DNA of 64,000 nt from Combretum micranthum (GCA_024138025.1 JAMXBD010004260.1:1-64000); one strand, 5' to 3'; positions 11,716 to 24,200 are shown, counted from the stretch's first letter. Translations and numbers: made by a program. The notes: a model not told the origin generated them from the sequence alone.

Positions 11716-12324
11716 ATATTGTTAGTACCGCAGTATTCGTTAATCTGCTAACCCGGGATGGAGGGCGCAATTCCATCCACATATGATTTCCGGTTGGTCA
11801 TATGTATGTTGAACTCATGTGTTTGATGCATACACTTGCTTGATTAATAACTTGATTGAATTGTTGTGACATAAATGTTTTTGTGGGAGATTACACTCAC
11901 TAAGCTAGTTAGCTTACGTCCCTACAGTCCATTCCTTTTGCAGCTTACACATTTATGGCTTAGGCGACGAGACCCGGCTGAACAGGTACCGAAGCTAGGA
12001 GTTTTTCCTAGAAGTTGTAATTTCTGTATTAGACTTCCATAGAAAACTTCTAAGACTTGGATGACTGTAAAGGACCGTTAAATATTCTTTTGCGGGGGAA
12101 TGCCCCTTAGAATTTAATATTTATTTATGTTTCATGAATTATATCATATTGCCTATGCATGCCAAATTAAGCTTTTATCTCCATTCGGACTTGTACTCTA
12201 TTGTGTAAAGGTATGCCTTACATCTATATGAGACTCTCGAAGGACTAAGGTGGTAATTCGGGAATCTTATATGGCATGTGGCGGACTGTTACGTTTAGGG
12301 TACCCTATGGGGCGTGACAGTCCC

Positions 12325-13561
12325 AAAGCGGGCGGCTTTGATACCGGCTAGACACTTCAGCATATTTGGTCTCTTCAATTTCCTCCAAGCATATGTTGTC
12401 TACTTGTCGCTTCTGATCCTTGATCTACATTGTCTCAACACCGGCGGCTTAGTAGCCGGCGTAGGTTGTAACTCCTTTTGCGCTGGTGACGTTTGAACTC
12501 TGAGCTGCCGGCATTCAATGTATGCTGGTCCATTCATCTTTTACACCGGCATCTTTGAGGCGGTGTATAATTGGTTGAGTCAATCCTTGCAAAGCTAGCA
12601 GTGTAAGAAACGGCTTTGGGTTAATGCATCTTGTAAGCCGTCTGAATGTCGGTGGCTTTGAAGTTTGAAATGCCGGCGTATCTTTGAATTTTTCCATTTT
12701 TCACTCTAAATTTTCTTGTTTTGATTTCTTTGTCCAAATTAGACCTGAAACATGAATTTTAATCAAAACAAGTATCCATTCTAGCTATTTTGAACATCAA
12801 CAAGTTGTATATAATATGATACCAAGTGTGGGGGAATTGATAAGAAAAATTGCAATTTCACAATGTATGCTGGCAATTACAGATCCTAAGCCGGCGGCTT
12901 ACAGACGGCGTATAGTCATTTTCTTCTTTACGCAGGCAGTGTACTGGTAGCTTTCAACTTCGGTTACAAGTGTAGGCCGCTTCTACGCCAGCAGCTTAGA
13001 TATAGATCTAGCCGGCGTATATGATGAGAAATGAAAGGTTGGGCCAATTTATAAAGAAAGTTGTCCCAAAGCCAGCGACTTTGATACCGGCTTAGATACT
13101 TCAGCATATTTGGTCTCTTCAATTTCCTCCAAGCATATGTTGTCTACTTGTCGCTTCTGATCCTTGATCTACACTATCTCAACGCCGGCGGCTTAGTAAC
13201 CGACGTAGGTTGTAACTCCTTTTGCGCTGGTGACGTTTGAACTCTGAGCTGCCGACCTTCAATGTACGCTGGTCCATTCATCTTTTACACCAGCAGCTTT
13301 GAGGCGGTATATAATTGGTTGAGTCAATCCTTGCAAAGCTGGCAGTGTAAGAAACGGCTTTGGGTGAGTGCATCTTGTAAGTCGTCTAAACGCCGGCGGC
13401 TTTGAAGTTTGAAATGCCGGCATATCTTTGAATTTTTCCATTTTTCACTCCAAATTTTCTTATTTTGATTTTTTTGTCCAAATTAGATCTGAAACATGAA
13501 TTTTAATCAAAACAAGTATCCATTCTAGCTATTTTGAACATCAACAACTTGTATATAATAT
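12325..13561 (-). repeat. U3 of element 1 with a roughly 720-bp tandem duplication
   Basis: The sequence 8612-8839 plus 12325-12837 is repeated as 12845-13561. Both copies share TTTCACAATGTA, ATCCTAAGCCGGCGGCTTACAGACGGC, GGGCCAATTTATAA, CTTGATCTACA and GTATATAATATGAT in the same order. Only the first copy carries LTR B, so the second shows the empty site. The junction contains AAGTGTGGGGGAATTGATAAG-like sequence on the plus strand, resembling an Athila polypurine tract plus LTR start, opposite to the direction of the element 1 promoter. The right edge CTTATCA (13561-13567) reads TGATAAG on the minus strand and may be the LTR start. No protein was recognised, although short open frames exist on both strands. 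Confidence 0.7.
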
Positions 13562-13964
13562 GATCTTATCATGTATGTATTTATTGTTTAAAAATTCCTA
13601 TGTTCTTAAAATTTATAATGAACTCCTATAGATTTCTAGAAAAAGTTTGTTAAGATAAATTCCTAAGTTTTTATGAAAAATACTTTCTTCATAACAACAT
13701 TTATTTTTAAAGAAGAACTTCTATTTTAAGAAAACTTTTCCTACTTTTTCTTGTTGAGACAAAAATCAATATATTCATGCATGTTCATGAATATGAAATC
13801 ATAAAGTTATGAAAACATAAGAAAGACATAAAAATTAAAAAAATAAGCTAGTAAAGAAATATGTCAAGTATTGGAACCTAAGCTTCATCAATGTATCCCG
13901 AGACTAAGAATAAACTAGTCCCAAAAGAAAAAGAAAAATGTTTTGACTTGATGATGACAAGTCT

Positions 13965-13985
13965 AAGACTAGAGAGACTAGTCTT
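13965..13985 (-). other. Perfect 8-bp inverted repeat in LTR D
   Basis: AAGACTAG and CTAGTCTT around a 5-base loop. The same feature is in LTR F (21492-21512) and, with one mismatch, in LTR E (45785-45805). It is possibly a leader hairpin. Confidence 0.5.
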
Positions 13986-14110
13986 AAAATAACTTGAAAG
14001 TAAATAAATTGCAAGGTACGTAAATAAATTGCAAAGGAAGTAAATAAATAGCAAAACAAAGGAGCTTATATGCTCTAAAAGATATATATAACTACATAGA
14101 TATATTTAGT

Positions 14111-14134
14111 TATATATATATATATATATATATA
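14111..14134. repeat. (TA)n microsatellite
   Basis: Run of TA dinucleotides within LTR D. Similar runs lie at 23614-23634, 36645-36663 and 63198-63218, where the last turns into GT repeats. Confidence 0.9.
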
Positions 14135-15086
14135 TGAAAACAACATAAAGGAACATGTTTTATGAACAAAACAAAGTATGAACATATTGTTGCTTTCTTA
14201 ACCTTCATTGTTTTAGAAACACACATTATGCTCATACTAAGTAAATGAACATAAATGAAACTTAAAGAAGTATTACCTATGAAAACTAAATTGAGAGAAC
14301 TTTAAGAGAACTCTTAGAGAAATTTTGAGAGAGTAAGAGTAATGTATGAAAGGTGTGAAGAAAATGGAAGGAAGAGGTGGTATTATAGAAAAAAAATGGA
14401 AGGAAATTTGTGTTAAATAAATAATTAAAAAATAAAAAATTTTGAGGAGAGAGGGAGTGATGGCCAGCGCAATTCTTAAGTGTAAGAGGGAGAGAAATTT
14501 ATTTTTTCGTATTTTTGTTAATGAAAAGTAATATATGAAATATGTGAAGTTGTATTGGAAATGAAAATTGTAAGAAAATAGAGGTATGGTTGTAAGAGTA
14601 GGTTGTAAGAAAAAGTAGAGATAGATAAATAGTGTAGAATAGTAATAAATAGTATAATGTAAAGTAGACATGACAATTAAAATACCAGTAGTAAGAAAAT
14701 ACGCGTATAATTGCAATATCTAATATTTTTAGTTATCGAAAAATTATGAAATTGATAGTTTTGAAAACATTATATTTTTACGAGTCTAATGGTATATCTA
14801 GAATATTTTTACTATTCTGAGCCCCAAGACACGCTTTTCGAAAACTGTATACGATTGGGCTCAAAACGAATCGCGATTTAACTAATATGATATTTTTAAG
14901 CTTTCTCATGATATTGTGAACTATTCTACATACTAATTTCTCACTTACTCACTTAGGGTTACGAATACGGGGATTACCGGACTTGAACGGTTATGTCTGA
15001 CTAGGATTTTGTTGACTTTAGGATTTTCGATTGACCTTTTAATTAGGGTTTAAGCTTAATTGATCACAAAACTTTGGGGGTTTATA

Positions 15087-15439
15087 GGAAAGGTTTTCCA
15101 ACTAAGGTCAAACAATATTTTCCTTTCCAAAAATTATGCAAAATTCGTCACTAGGCAAAACTCACCTTAAAACATCTATTTTCCAACCTTTAAATGAAAA
15201 AATTCACTAAGATAATGAAGGTATTAGGTATATAGGTCATCAAGGCTTTATCATAGTAAGAATATGCATGATTTTCAAAGGAATAAAGCTAGTTTTTCCA
15301 ACCAAGTGTTCTTGAAATTGTTGCAAAGTAAAAGTCTTCCGAATTATTCTTTTCAATAAAAAATCATTAAGGGTTTACATGTAGTTAGCTCATATCATGT
15401 CATTCATGATCATAACTTATAGATATTGCATGTACATAT
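15087..15439 (+). mobile_element. Fragment 1 of long LTR J
   Basis: Plus-sense LTR body, recognisable by CTCATATCATGTCATTCATGAT (15391-15412), which matches A, B and insert copies. It is interrupted at 15439 by LTR C and resumes at 18918. Its own LTR start is not seen: it begins right after the end of D. Confidence 0.6.
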
Positions 15440-18400
15440 TGTCATGCCCCAAGGAGTACCCTAAACGTAACAGTCCACCATACTCAACATTAAAGCTTAA
15501 GTATGACAACCTTAGCCATTCCCAAAAGCTTTGATATTAAGTGTAAGGCGTGCTCTCACAAATTTAAAGGACCATACATGGAATAATGAAACTTAAGAAG
15601 ATATAATAACAAATTAAGAAAGGAGGATTCATAATATTCATTTGTTTATATCAATAATTTTACAAAACTTAGGGGCATTCCCCAATCACAAATCTATTAC
15701 AAGAATATTTCTACATCTTGTCCGATACAAAGCTTCGTCTAGAAATTCCTTAATCCAAAAGGAAAATACCCGACTGTAGAGTCCACGTGGCCTCAACCAT
15801 AAATAGATGAACTGCAAAAGATATCTATAAGGGTATAAGCTAGTAGGCTTAGTGAGAACTATTTCAAAAAATAACTTCTTGTTTAAAGGAATTCCAACAA
15901 GTTGTTTAAACATACAAATGAAATGTAACATACACGTGGGTAAACAAGGCATATAGTTTTCCGAGAACTATATGTTGAATGGATTTACACCCTCCATTCG
16001 GGGTTTGGTGATACATAACCTCAAAACAAGTAGTTTTAGTTAAAAATGATTTATGCTTTCGATCAATATCCCCAAGCATAATAAGTCTACTTGAATTGAG
16101 CCTTACTTTCAAACTTTCAGCCAAGCATTTCCTTCATGTCCCCAAGCAATCGCTTTCTGTCACTTCGCCAAGTGTTGCTTTCGACCTGAGCTACAATCCT
16201 TCTCACCCAAGGATAATAACCCAATGCAATGTGACTCACTTCATGATATGTATGAATCCATTTATTTATGATATCATAACATTATTAATATCAAATTTAA
16301 GGTGATCATAGAATCTCATACAATTCAAGTGTTAGATTAAAATAGACATTAAATCAATTCCAGCCTCGGTATTCTTAAGGTTCTTTCAAGAATTATCTTA
16401 CATATACATCCAATTGTATTTTCTTAATTATAATGCAACTAGATTACAAGCACAAACAAGTAAAGCATTTTAAGGAAATAAACTTACGAGGCCATGATGA
16501 CAATTCTTCTATACGGATGAGCCGCTCACACAATCCTCTTAATCAAAATAGTCCTCGGGGTATAGGTATCCTTCCTCGGAGTCATCTAGTCAAAGAAAAT
16601 ACCCAAATTGAGTATTTCTTGACGATTTTCTCAAATTCTGACAAAACAATGTCATAAGAACGTTAAAGTTCGTATAAAGGAGAATTTTAATTTAAAATGG
16701 CTATAACTTGGTCATTTTAACTTGGAATTGCGCATATAATATACTGATTTCTACCTACTCGAAAAGATCTATCCATTTCTAAAACTATTTTCATCAAACT
16801 AAACCATTTAGGCCTCGAAACATTGGTGATCAGATTCACCACGAATTCTCTATCTCAAAAACAATTTTGTTTCACACTTTAAATCATTCAAAATTTGTTT
16901 GATAAATACTTAGTTATCTATATAGTTGAAAAATCCTCTTTTTATAGCTACTTAGCTCATATTTATTCATGCTGAAGTGTTTGTTATCCATCCATGTTTC
17001 TTAAGTAAAACAATGACAATTTGGAGTTTTAGAAATCTATTGTTTACAAGAAATTTATTTTGTAAATCTTTTGAAATGAATACTTTGATTCTTTTATTTT
17101 CAAAGAATTACTTTATGTTTGACTTATTTATTTTTCCTAGATGACTTTTTGAAAAGTAGTTTTCTTCTTTTCTACATTCTCTACATTAGTGCTATTTTTC
17201 TTGTTTTTTTCTATACAATTTTTCCTTGACCATTTGTTTGAAAAGATCTTAATTTGAAAATTCTCTTTCCTTTCTCATAAGGTTTCCTTTATATTATGTT
17301 CTCATAGAAATCATTTTTTGTATAAAAAATTATTTTCTTTTTGAAAAACAAAGTGATATAGAAATGGTTTAAAAGCTTTTCACAACAAAAGTAGTTTCTA
17401 AAATTGTAGTGAGTTCCTCTTATAATTCGGAAAGGAATTACTTCATTTTTGTTAAACCATAGATTTTATATTTCACATAAGCTTATTCCTAAGTGATAAA
17501 ATCTCCTTTTTATCAATTATTTTTAGAACTTGAAAAATTTGGACAATAATCTTAATGTCATGATTTATGAGAAATAATAGCAAGCAAAAATAACATAAAT
17601 AATAAATAAAGTCAAGTATTGGGAGTCTTAGCTTCTTCAAGGCTCCTGGACTAAGAAGTAGACTAGTCCCAAAAGGAAATAAAATGAAAGAAAGAAAAAA
17701 ATTGTTTTGACTTGATGAGGACAAGTTTAAGACTAAAGAATATTCTTAAAATAGCAAGAAATAAATAAATTGCAATGAAAGAAATAAATAAATTACTTTG
17801 CATGGAAATAAATAAATTACAAGTGAGCTTATATGCTCTAAAGAATATGTATATATATAAATACATAATAATACTTAGATATAATAACAATAATATGAAT
17901 AACATAAACATAAATAGATTTCCATGAATAAGAACAATATATGAACATAGTGTAGCTTCCATAACATTTAGTTTTTGGAAACTCACACCATGGACTAAAG
18001 AAGGTTTTTGGAGTGTTATGTGGTTATCAGTTTTGTGTAGGTAGAAAGTGGTTTTGGGATTATTTTGAGAGAGTTTTGGGAGGTATTTGGAGAGATTTTT
18101 TAGAGAAGAATTTGAGAGAGTTTTTGTAGAGAATTTGTGAGTAGTAATTGTGTGAAAGAAGTAAAAGAGGAGGAGGAGGGTATTTATAGGAAAATGTGGA
18201 GTGATTTTTGAGTGATTTAAATAAATGAAAAATAAAACAAAATTGAGAGGATTATAGAGAGGGGAGGAGGGGAGAGGGGGGAGGTAGGGTGCTGCCCATA
18301 GAGAGATAGAGGGGGGGAGAGAGTTTTATTTTGTATTTTTGTTAAATAAATGTAATATTAAGTAAGGCAGATGTGAAATAAAGTTATGAGAAAGGTAAAA

Positions 18401-18917
18401 AGTAAAGGTTATAGGTTATGGTGTTTGTAAGAGTAGGTGTAAGAAAAAGTAGAGATAAAAAAATAGTATAGAATAATAATAAATAGTGCAATGTAACGTA
18501 GATATGACTAAAAAGTACCGGTAGTAAGAAAATACGCATATGATTGCGATATCTGTTATTTTTACTTACCGAAAAATTATAAATATGATATTTTTGAAAT
18601 CCTTATATTTTTATGAGTCTAACGGTATATTAGAATATTTTTATTATTCCAAGCCCCGGGACACGTTTTTCAAGAACTATGTCCGATCGGATTCAAAATG
18701 ATTCGTGGTTTTACTAATCTGATCTTTTCAAGCTTCCTAAGGTAATTACGCACTATTCCACATACTAAACTCTTACTTACTTTCTCCAGGTTGCTTATTC
18801 GGGATTGTCGGACTTAAGCTATTACGTCTAACTAGGGTCTTGTTGACTTTAGGGTTCCAGTTGACTTCCAGATTAGGGTTTTAAGCTAAACTGATTTCAA
18901 AATTTTAGGGGTTTACA
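15440..18917 (-). mobile_element. Solo long LTR C (3478 bp) with CATAT target duplication
   Basis: Plus-strand edges are TGTCATGCCCCAAGG and GGGGTTTACA, i.e. a minus-sense LTR. CATAT lies at 15435-15439 and at 18918-18922. A TATA box (rc TATAAATA) at 18181-18188 lies about 730 bases inside the LTR start, as in B. The conserved inverted-repeat core is at 16692-16720 and a second predicted hairpin at 16189-16221. It is inserted in LTR J. No coding sequence; the open frames at 17473-17724 and 17663-17986 are A/T-rich chance frames. Confidence 0.9.
16189..16221 (-). other. Predicted covarying hairpin, LTR C copy
   Basis: On the minus strand, GGTTATTATCCTT pairs with AAGGATTGTAGCT (12 of 13 positions counting G-U) around a GGGTGAG loop. 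It is preceded by GTGAGTCACATTGCATT as in LTRs H and J. Pairing was done by hand. Confidence 0.55.
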
Positions 18918-19117
18918 CATATAATATACTTGATAGAAATAATGCAAATTTTACAAAACAATTTCGGAATTGCAAATTTTAGTTACTGATCATATCTGAT
19001 CCAAACATTCCAAGACCGAAACGTTTTCAAAATTTAGTAATAACATCATAAATAGACATATCTTTCGAAGTAGAGAGAAATTGATAGCTTATTTGTGAAA
19101 TTCTGAGTTAAAATGAC

Positions 19118-19426
19118 CAAATTATGGCCGTTTTAAGTTGGGATTTCCAATTATCAAGGAAATTACGAACTCAAAGAATTTATTTGAAAAGTTTGGAATT
19201 AGTTGTAGTATGAAATACTCATTAGGGTATTTCTTTTGTATAGGTGATTTTGGAATCGGGGGAAATTCGTGGGATCAAGTTATGGCCGTTTTAAGTTGGG
19301 ATTTTCAATTATTATGGAAATTACGAACTCAAAGAGTTTATTTGAAAAGTTTGGAATTAGTTGTGGTATGAAATACTCATAGGGGTATTTTTTTCGTTTA
19401 GGTGATTTTGGAATCAGGGGAAATTC
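19118..19426 (+). repeat. 158-bp direct tandem duplication within LTR J
   Basis: CAAATTATGGCCGTTTTAAG at 19118 recurs as CAAGTTATGGCCGTTTTAAG at 19276. Both copies run through TACGAACTCAAAGA and TAGGTGATTTTGGAATC. The duplication starts inside the conserved inverted repeat, so the second copy has only its loop and right arm. Confidence 0.9.
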
Positions 19427-19736
19427 ATTTTTCTGGATCACTACCATTAGAGACCGAAAACCATAACCGAGTGAGTTCACTGTCTTTAAATTATATGCTT
19501 ATGATTATGTTTGTAATGATAGTGGCACTAGGTTAGGGCAAGATAAAATTGTAATGTGCATGTGAATTCTAATTGATTGAATCGATGATAAGAATATTGG
19601 AATGAAATGATTATAAATATTGTATGATTTAGTATAGAATTGAAGTGTCTGTAATGTCTGTGATCGCCCATAAATCGTTAATTAATATACCATGATCTTA
19701 TAATCAAATTGACCGTGCATACCATATATTGAGTCA

Positions 19737-19790
19737 CGTTGCATAGATTATTATACCTTTGTGGGAAGAAGGCATAACAACTGAGCAACG
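19737..19790 (+). other. Predicted two-part hairpin, LTR J copy
   Basis: Inner stem TTATTATACCTTT with AGAAGGCATAACAA (11 of 13 paired), loop GTGGGA. Outer stem CGTTGC (19737-19742) with GCAACG (19785-19790). LTR K has CCTCGC with GCGAGG at the same place. Confidence 0.55.
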
Positions 19791-19939
19791 AGGTGCTTGT
19801 AAACTCGAATGTTGGCGTAATGGCTGGAAATTGAAATGGTAGTGGTGTAGGCACTTGTATCAACTACAAAATTGTGTGTGGGTGGGCACTTGTATCAACC
19901 ACAATGTAAATGAGAAAAATTGAAACCTATGGTCGTATA

Positions 19940-22900
19940 TGTAAACCCCCTGAAAATTTCATAATTCTTAGAAAATAATCCTAAGAGTCAAACACCGGAA
20001 TCGAAACCCTAAAAAAAGAACCAAGTTAAAACTTAATTCTAAACAAGATCAAACATGAGAATTCTTAGTCTTGAGAAAATGAAAACCTTCGAAACAAAAT
20101 ATAAAATCCAATTATCGGTTTAATCAACATCCGTACACCAATCAAATCATCTACCCGATTCCTAAAACACAAATCAAAATGATATATCCAAATAACGCTC
20201 GACAACAAAATGCTAAGATCTTAAAACCCTCAGTGAATTTTAAAAACAGAAATTTCAAATTTCACCAAATATCAAACTGAGTCAACTCATAACCCTAAAC
20301 TCGGTTAAACGATCCGAAGAACAGAAAACTATTAAATAATCACAAATAAAATGAGATACATCAGAAGTCAAACCAGAACCCTAAAAGTCAACAAAGCTTA
20401 CAAACAAACCCTAGTGTTTAAGATCCGGCAATCCCGCGCTCTTAAACCCTAAACAACGAAATGAAAATAATTGTTGATAATAGTTTGTAACAATATAAGG
20501 AAGCTTAAAAATATCATATTTGTGAATTTCTAGTGTCCTTCAGATCCAAACGGGATCAGTTTTCAAAAATCATGCCCCGATACATCGAATGGCAAAAATG
20601 TTCCGTTAATACCAACAGGCTCGTAAAAATATAAAGTTTTTAAAAATATCAGTTTTAGAATTTTTCCGGTAGCTAAAAATTACAGATATCGCATTTATGC
20701 ATATTTTTATTACTACCAGTATTTTAATTGTCTAGTTTACTATTCATTGTACTTTTCTACTATTTATTACTATTCCTCTATCTCTACTTTTCTTAGTACC
20801 TATTCTTACACTTACATACCTATTTCTTACAATTTTCTTTTCCTAAAAAAATTCTACACCACATATTACTAAACTTCTCTTATACTTTTCTTCTAAAATT
20901 AATTTTTTAATCAAATTTCTCTCTCTTTCCCTTCATTGCTGTCACTTCTCTCTCTCTTCCCTCCTCATTTATTCATTTTTCAATTAATTTAATTACATCT
21001 AATTTTCACTCCAAAATTCTATAAATACCCCCTTCCTCCTTCATTTTTTCACACAATTCATTTCACTACCAAAAATTTCTCCACAAATCCTCTCTTCAAG
21101 ACTTCTATCTACCAAAATTCTCTTAAACCAATTTTTCGCAAAAAATCATTCCTTATACACAAACTATCCACCACATATCACTACTCACAGAATACCCCCT
21201 TTCATCTACCATCATTAGATGAACTTCTTCCAATCATTTATTTACCCATGTCATGTAACTTAACATAACTATGGTGTTGTTTTGAAACTCATATGAGTAG
21301 TAAAAGCAACAACATGTTCATGTTTTGTTCTTGGACATGAACTTCCTATTTTATTTTGTTATGTTGATTTTATTATTCATATCTAACTAAATATATTTAT
21401 GTATTTATATATAATCTTTAGAGCATATAAGCTCACTTGTTATTTATTTAATTCCATGCTTTGCAATTTATTTATTTCATGCTATTTCTTTAAGACTAGT
21501 CTTTCTAGTCTTAGACTTGTCCATATCAAGTCAAAACAACCTTTTCTTTATTTTCTTTATTCTTTTGGGACTAGTCTATTCTTATTCTCGGGATGTCTTA
21601 ATGAAGCTAAGGTTCCCAATACTTGACCGGGATACCTTGATGAAGCTAAGGTTCCCAATACTTGATATTTCTATTATTTTGCTTATTATTATTTGTTTTT
21701 AGTATGTTCTCATATTCTTATTATTTTATATGCTCATAATATTTGCATCTACATAATGATATTGTCCCAACTAATTTTAGAATTTTACTTTATTAAAGAA
21801 ACTCAAAACTAGCTTTTCTATTATGTGACTTATCATACAATAATGGAGTTATTATCAACAACATTGAAATAGAGTTATACAAGTTTTCTCAAAGTTTTCT
21901 TAAATAACAAAGATAGCTTTACCAAGAAAACATAAAGAATTAATACTTTCTTTGTATATTATGGTAACTTAAGTTTTAGTAAAATAATTTATTAATATTC
22001 AAAGTTTTTACAAAAAGCTTGAACTCTTTTTCACTCCATCACAAAACTAAGAAATAAACTAGTTTTCAAAATTAAGATAAATTCAACCCATAAAGTTATA
22101 AACCCACTTAGGAAAAATAATGATTTTCTAGTTTCTAAAAGAAGAAACTTATTTTCAAGGAATATAAATAAAATAAGATTAATAACAAAGGATTTTATCA
22201 ATAAAGAGGATTCTTTTCAAAGGAAATAAAAGAACAAGTTTTAGAAAACAAAAACTTATATTTTAAATAATAAATATAAGAAGACAAGACTCATTTTCTA
22301 AAACCATTCTAAATACAAATTTATAAAAGGGTTTTCAATAAATACACTTTTGATGAATTTAATCGTTTATTACTAGAAGTAAAATTTATGAAAGACTAAG
22401 GTTAAAGGAAAATTTGCTTGTTTTTGAAAAAGAATGAAGAAAATAAAATAAGAATATACTCATTTATAATAACCTATGAAAATATAAAGTCTCTTCAAAA
22501 CACTTGAAAAGAAATTGTCAAAGTTAAAGTTTTAGCAACTCAAAATGAATTATTTTATGAAATAAATTGTTGAGATACTACCATTAGAATTTTTGCATAT
22601 AAAGTGAGCTTATCTATATATTCAAAGTATTTATCAATTATATATATATATATGTATCTTTATTTTTACTAAAGGATTTTTTGAATGAAGTTGAGTTAGA
22701 AAATGGTTTTGCAAAAATCTAGAAATATTCGTTTTAAATCTACACCCAATGTTTTCGGAACCCAAATGACCTTATATGACAAAGATAACCCTAGAAATGG
22801 ATAGATCTTTTTGAATAGGTAGAAAATGGTATATTATATGCGAAATTCCTAGTTAAAATGAGCAAGTTATGGCGATTTTAAATTGAAATTTCATTCTATA

Positions 22901-24200
22901 TGAATTTTGACGAACATAGTGAAATAGAATTAGAAAGTTTAAGTGGAATTTCTACGAAATACTCATCCCTGGTATTTCTTTTTCTAGGTTACGAAGGATA
23001 CAAGATTACCTTTTTTGAGGATTACTACGACTAAGAAGATCGTGAAATGGACGAGTAAGTTATTCCTCTTAATTTCATTATCTTGCTTGTGCTTGTAAAG
23101 TACTGGCATTAGCATACTAAGAAAAGATAAAAATAAATATGTATGGGAATTCGGGGATATGTATATATGTGATTCTTTGTTTATGCGTGAAATGAGAATT
23201 AAGAATATCGCAACTCCAGACTGCCTGTTTAAGTGTTTTTGTTTACTTACTTATATGATTGTTTATTATTTGCTAAATTGATTGATCACCCCCTAATAAA
23301 CCTTAATAAGGTTTGGCTTGAGAAAAATAAAATGCTCACGCATAGCATCCATCGAGTCACGTATCTTTTGGAAGGCTGCTACTCCTACGCGTAGAGTTGG
23401 ATTGGTTGTTATCGTGCTGTGACACGGGCCATGTTCCTTCCTAAAGAATCCAAATCACTCGGGGAATGCGACTCTAGGTTCAGAGCCGAGCCAACCGAAC
23501 GTTTTGGGTGGGGACCTGGGGACTAGCAGTAGAAGATCGAGGATCTTCATCACCGATTCCCTAACCTTCGATACGAAGGGGTAAATCCGTTCTATATATG
23601 GTTTCCAGATAACTATATATATATATATATATATTTGCATAATCACGTGATTATTGCATTGTACATATAGCATATGTGTGAAAATTTAAATGAACTTGTT
23701 TGAAAACATGGTGCGAATAAAAAGGAATATCTCACTAAGCTAGTTGTAGCTTATACCCTTATAGATTTTGTTGAAACAGGTATACCCGTGGCTTAAATTG
23801 AGGATCATGACGTTAAGGAAGTCATGGAAGGATGTTAAGCTTCTATGGAAGAAATGGAAACATAAGATGAAGTAGTTTTGTAAGGTTCATTATATATAAC
23901 GTATACTATGTTAGTGTTTTAAAAATTCTAAGAAGTGTATTTATTTTGATTTGAAGACAATAGAGAGATATGCCCCTAAGAATTGTAATTAACCATGTTT
24001 ATATTTTTATGATAAGTATTCTCTTTGCCTTGTTACTTTACTATTATCAATATAAATTGCGCTACTCCGATACGTTCCCTTGGTTGTAATGTATGCCTTA
24101 TGCATGATGGAAGCCTTTGCGTAACTGAGGTAGTCATTCCTAGGCTTTAGTATTGTGTACGGCGGGCTGCCACATTTAGGGTACCCTTCGGGGTGTGACA
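19940..24200 (+). mobile_element. Full-length solo long LTR F (4261 bp)
   Basis: Begins TGTAAACCCCCTG and ends GGGGTGTGACA. The 5 bases before it are GTATA and those after it GTGTG, which could be a target duplication changed at two places by A to G, so the duplication is only suggestive. TATAAATA lies at 21020-21027, followed by a leader. The conserved core lies at 22853-22881 in a more decayed form, and the perfect inverted repeat AAGACTAG/CTAGTCTT at 21492-21512. A 39-bp direct repeat (GAAGCTAAGGTTCCCAATAC at 21603 and 21642) is present. It sits inside LTR J. No gene. Confidence 0.85.
21020..21027 (+). promoter_or_regulatory. TATA box of LTR F
   Basis: TATAAATA about 1080 bases inside the LTR, preceded by CCAAAATTC and followed by a CT-rich leader. 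It matches the layout of LTRs C and E on the opposite strand. Confidence 0.55.

Larger units (their letters stand above)
8840..12319 (+). mobile_element. Solo long LTR B (chromovirus-type, 3480 bp) with GTCCC target duplication
   Basis: Begins TGTAAACCCCGG and ends GGGGCGTGACA. It is flanked by GTCCC at 8835-8839 and GTCCC at 12320-12324. The adjacent tandem copy of the target sequence holds a single GTCCC at 13073-13077, i.e. the unoccupied site. There is no internal domain, so this is one LTR left after LTR-LTR recombination, or a non-autonomous element of that size. The sense direction is plus: a TATA box lies at 9570-9577, followed by a CT-rich leader. The same layout is seen in C, F and E. 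It contains a 26-C run, a 38-bp minisatellite and the conserved inverted-repeat core (11076-11104). Confidence 0.9.
13568..15086 (-). mobile_element. Partial long LTR D
   Basis: The right end reads GGGGGTTTATA, a mutated form of the GGGGTTTACA terminus that is the LTR start in minus sense. Inward it matches LTRs C and E: 'GACACGCTTTTCGAAAACT', the AGTAAGAAAATACGC block, an AGAGAGGGAGTGATGGCC block and the AAGTATTGG...CTAAGCTTCATC block. Its other end (GTGACA terminus) is missing, and the element stops at the duplicated U3 of element 1. A 147-codon open frame within it (14273-14716) is low-complexity and not credible as a gene. Confidence 0.7.
18918..19939 (+). mobile_element. Fragment 2 of long LTR J
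   Basis: Continuation of J after C. Contains the conserved core (19108-19136), the 158-bp duplication, the 'CCGAGTGAGTTC' block (19468) and the predicted hairpin (19737-19790). It is interrupted at 19939 by LTR F. Confidence 0.7.

Noticed and set aside
8840..12319. Helitron, MITE or other DNA transposon
   Set aside because: TG...CA ends, 5-bp target duplication and a TATA box at a constant place inside fit an LTR; no terminal inverted repeats of DNA-transposon length.
14273..14716. 147-codon minus-strand open frame
   Set aside because: Lies in LTR D, is rich in Phe/Ile/Tyr/Leu from AT-rich DNA and has no motif; the matching regions of LTRs C, E and F are not open in this frame.
17473..17986. 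Two overlapping hydrophobic frames (83 and 107 codons), possible membrane proteins
   Set aside because: Inside solo LTR C, low-complexity, not conserved in other LTR copies.
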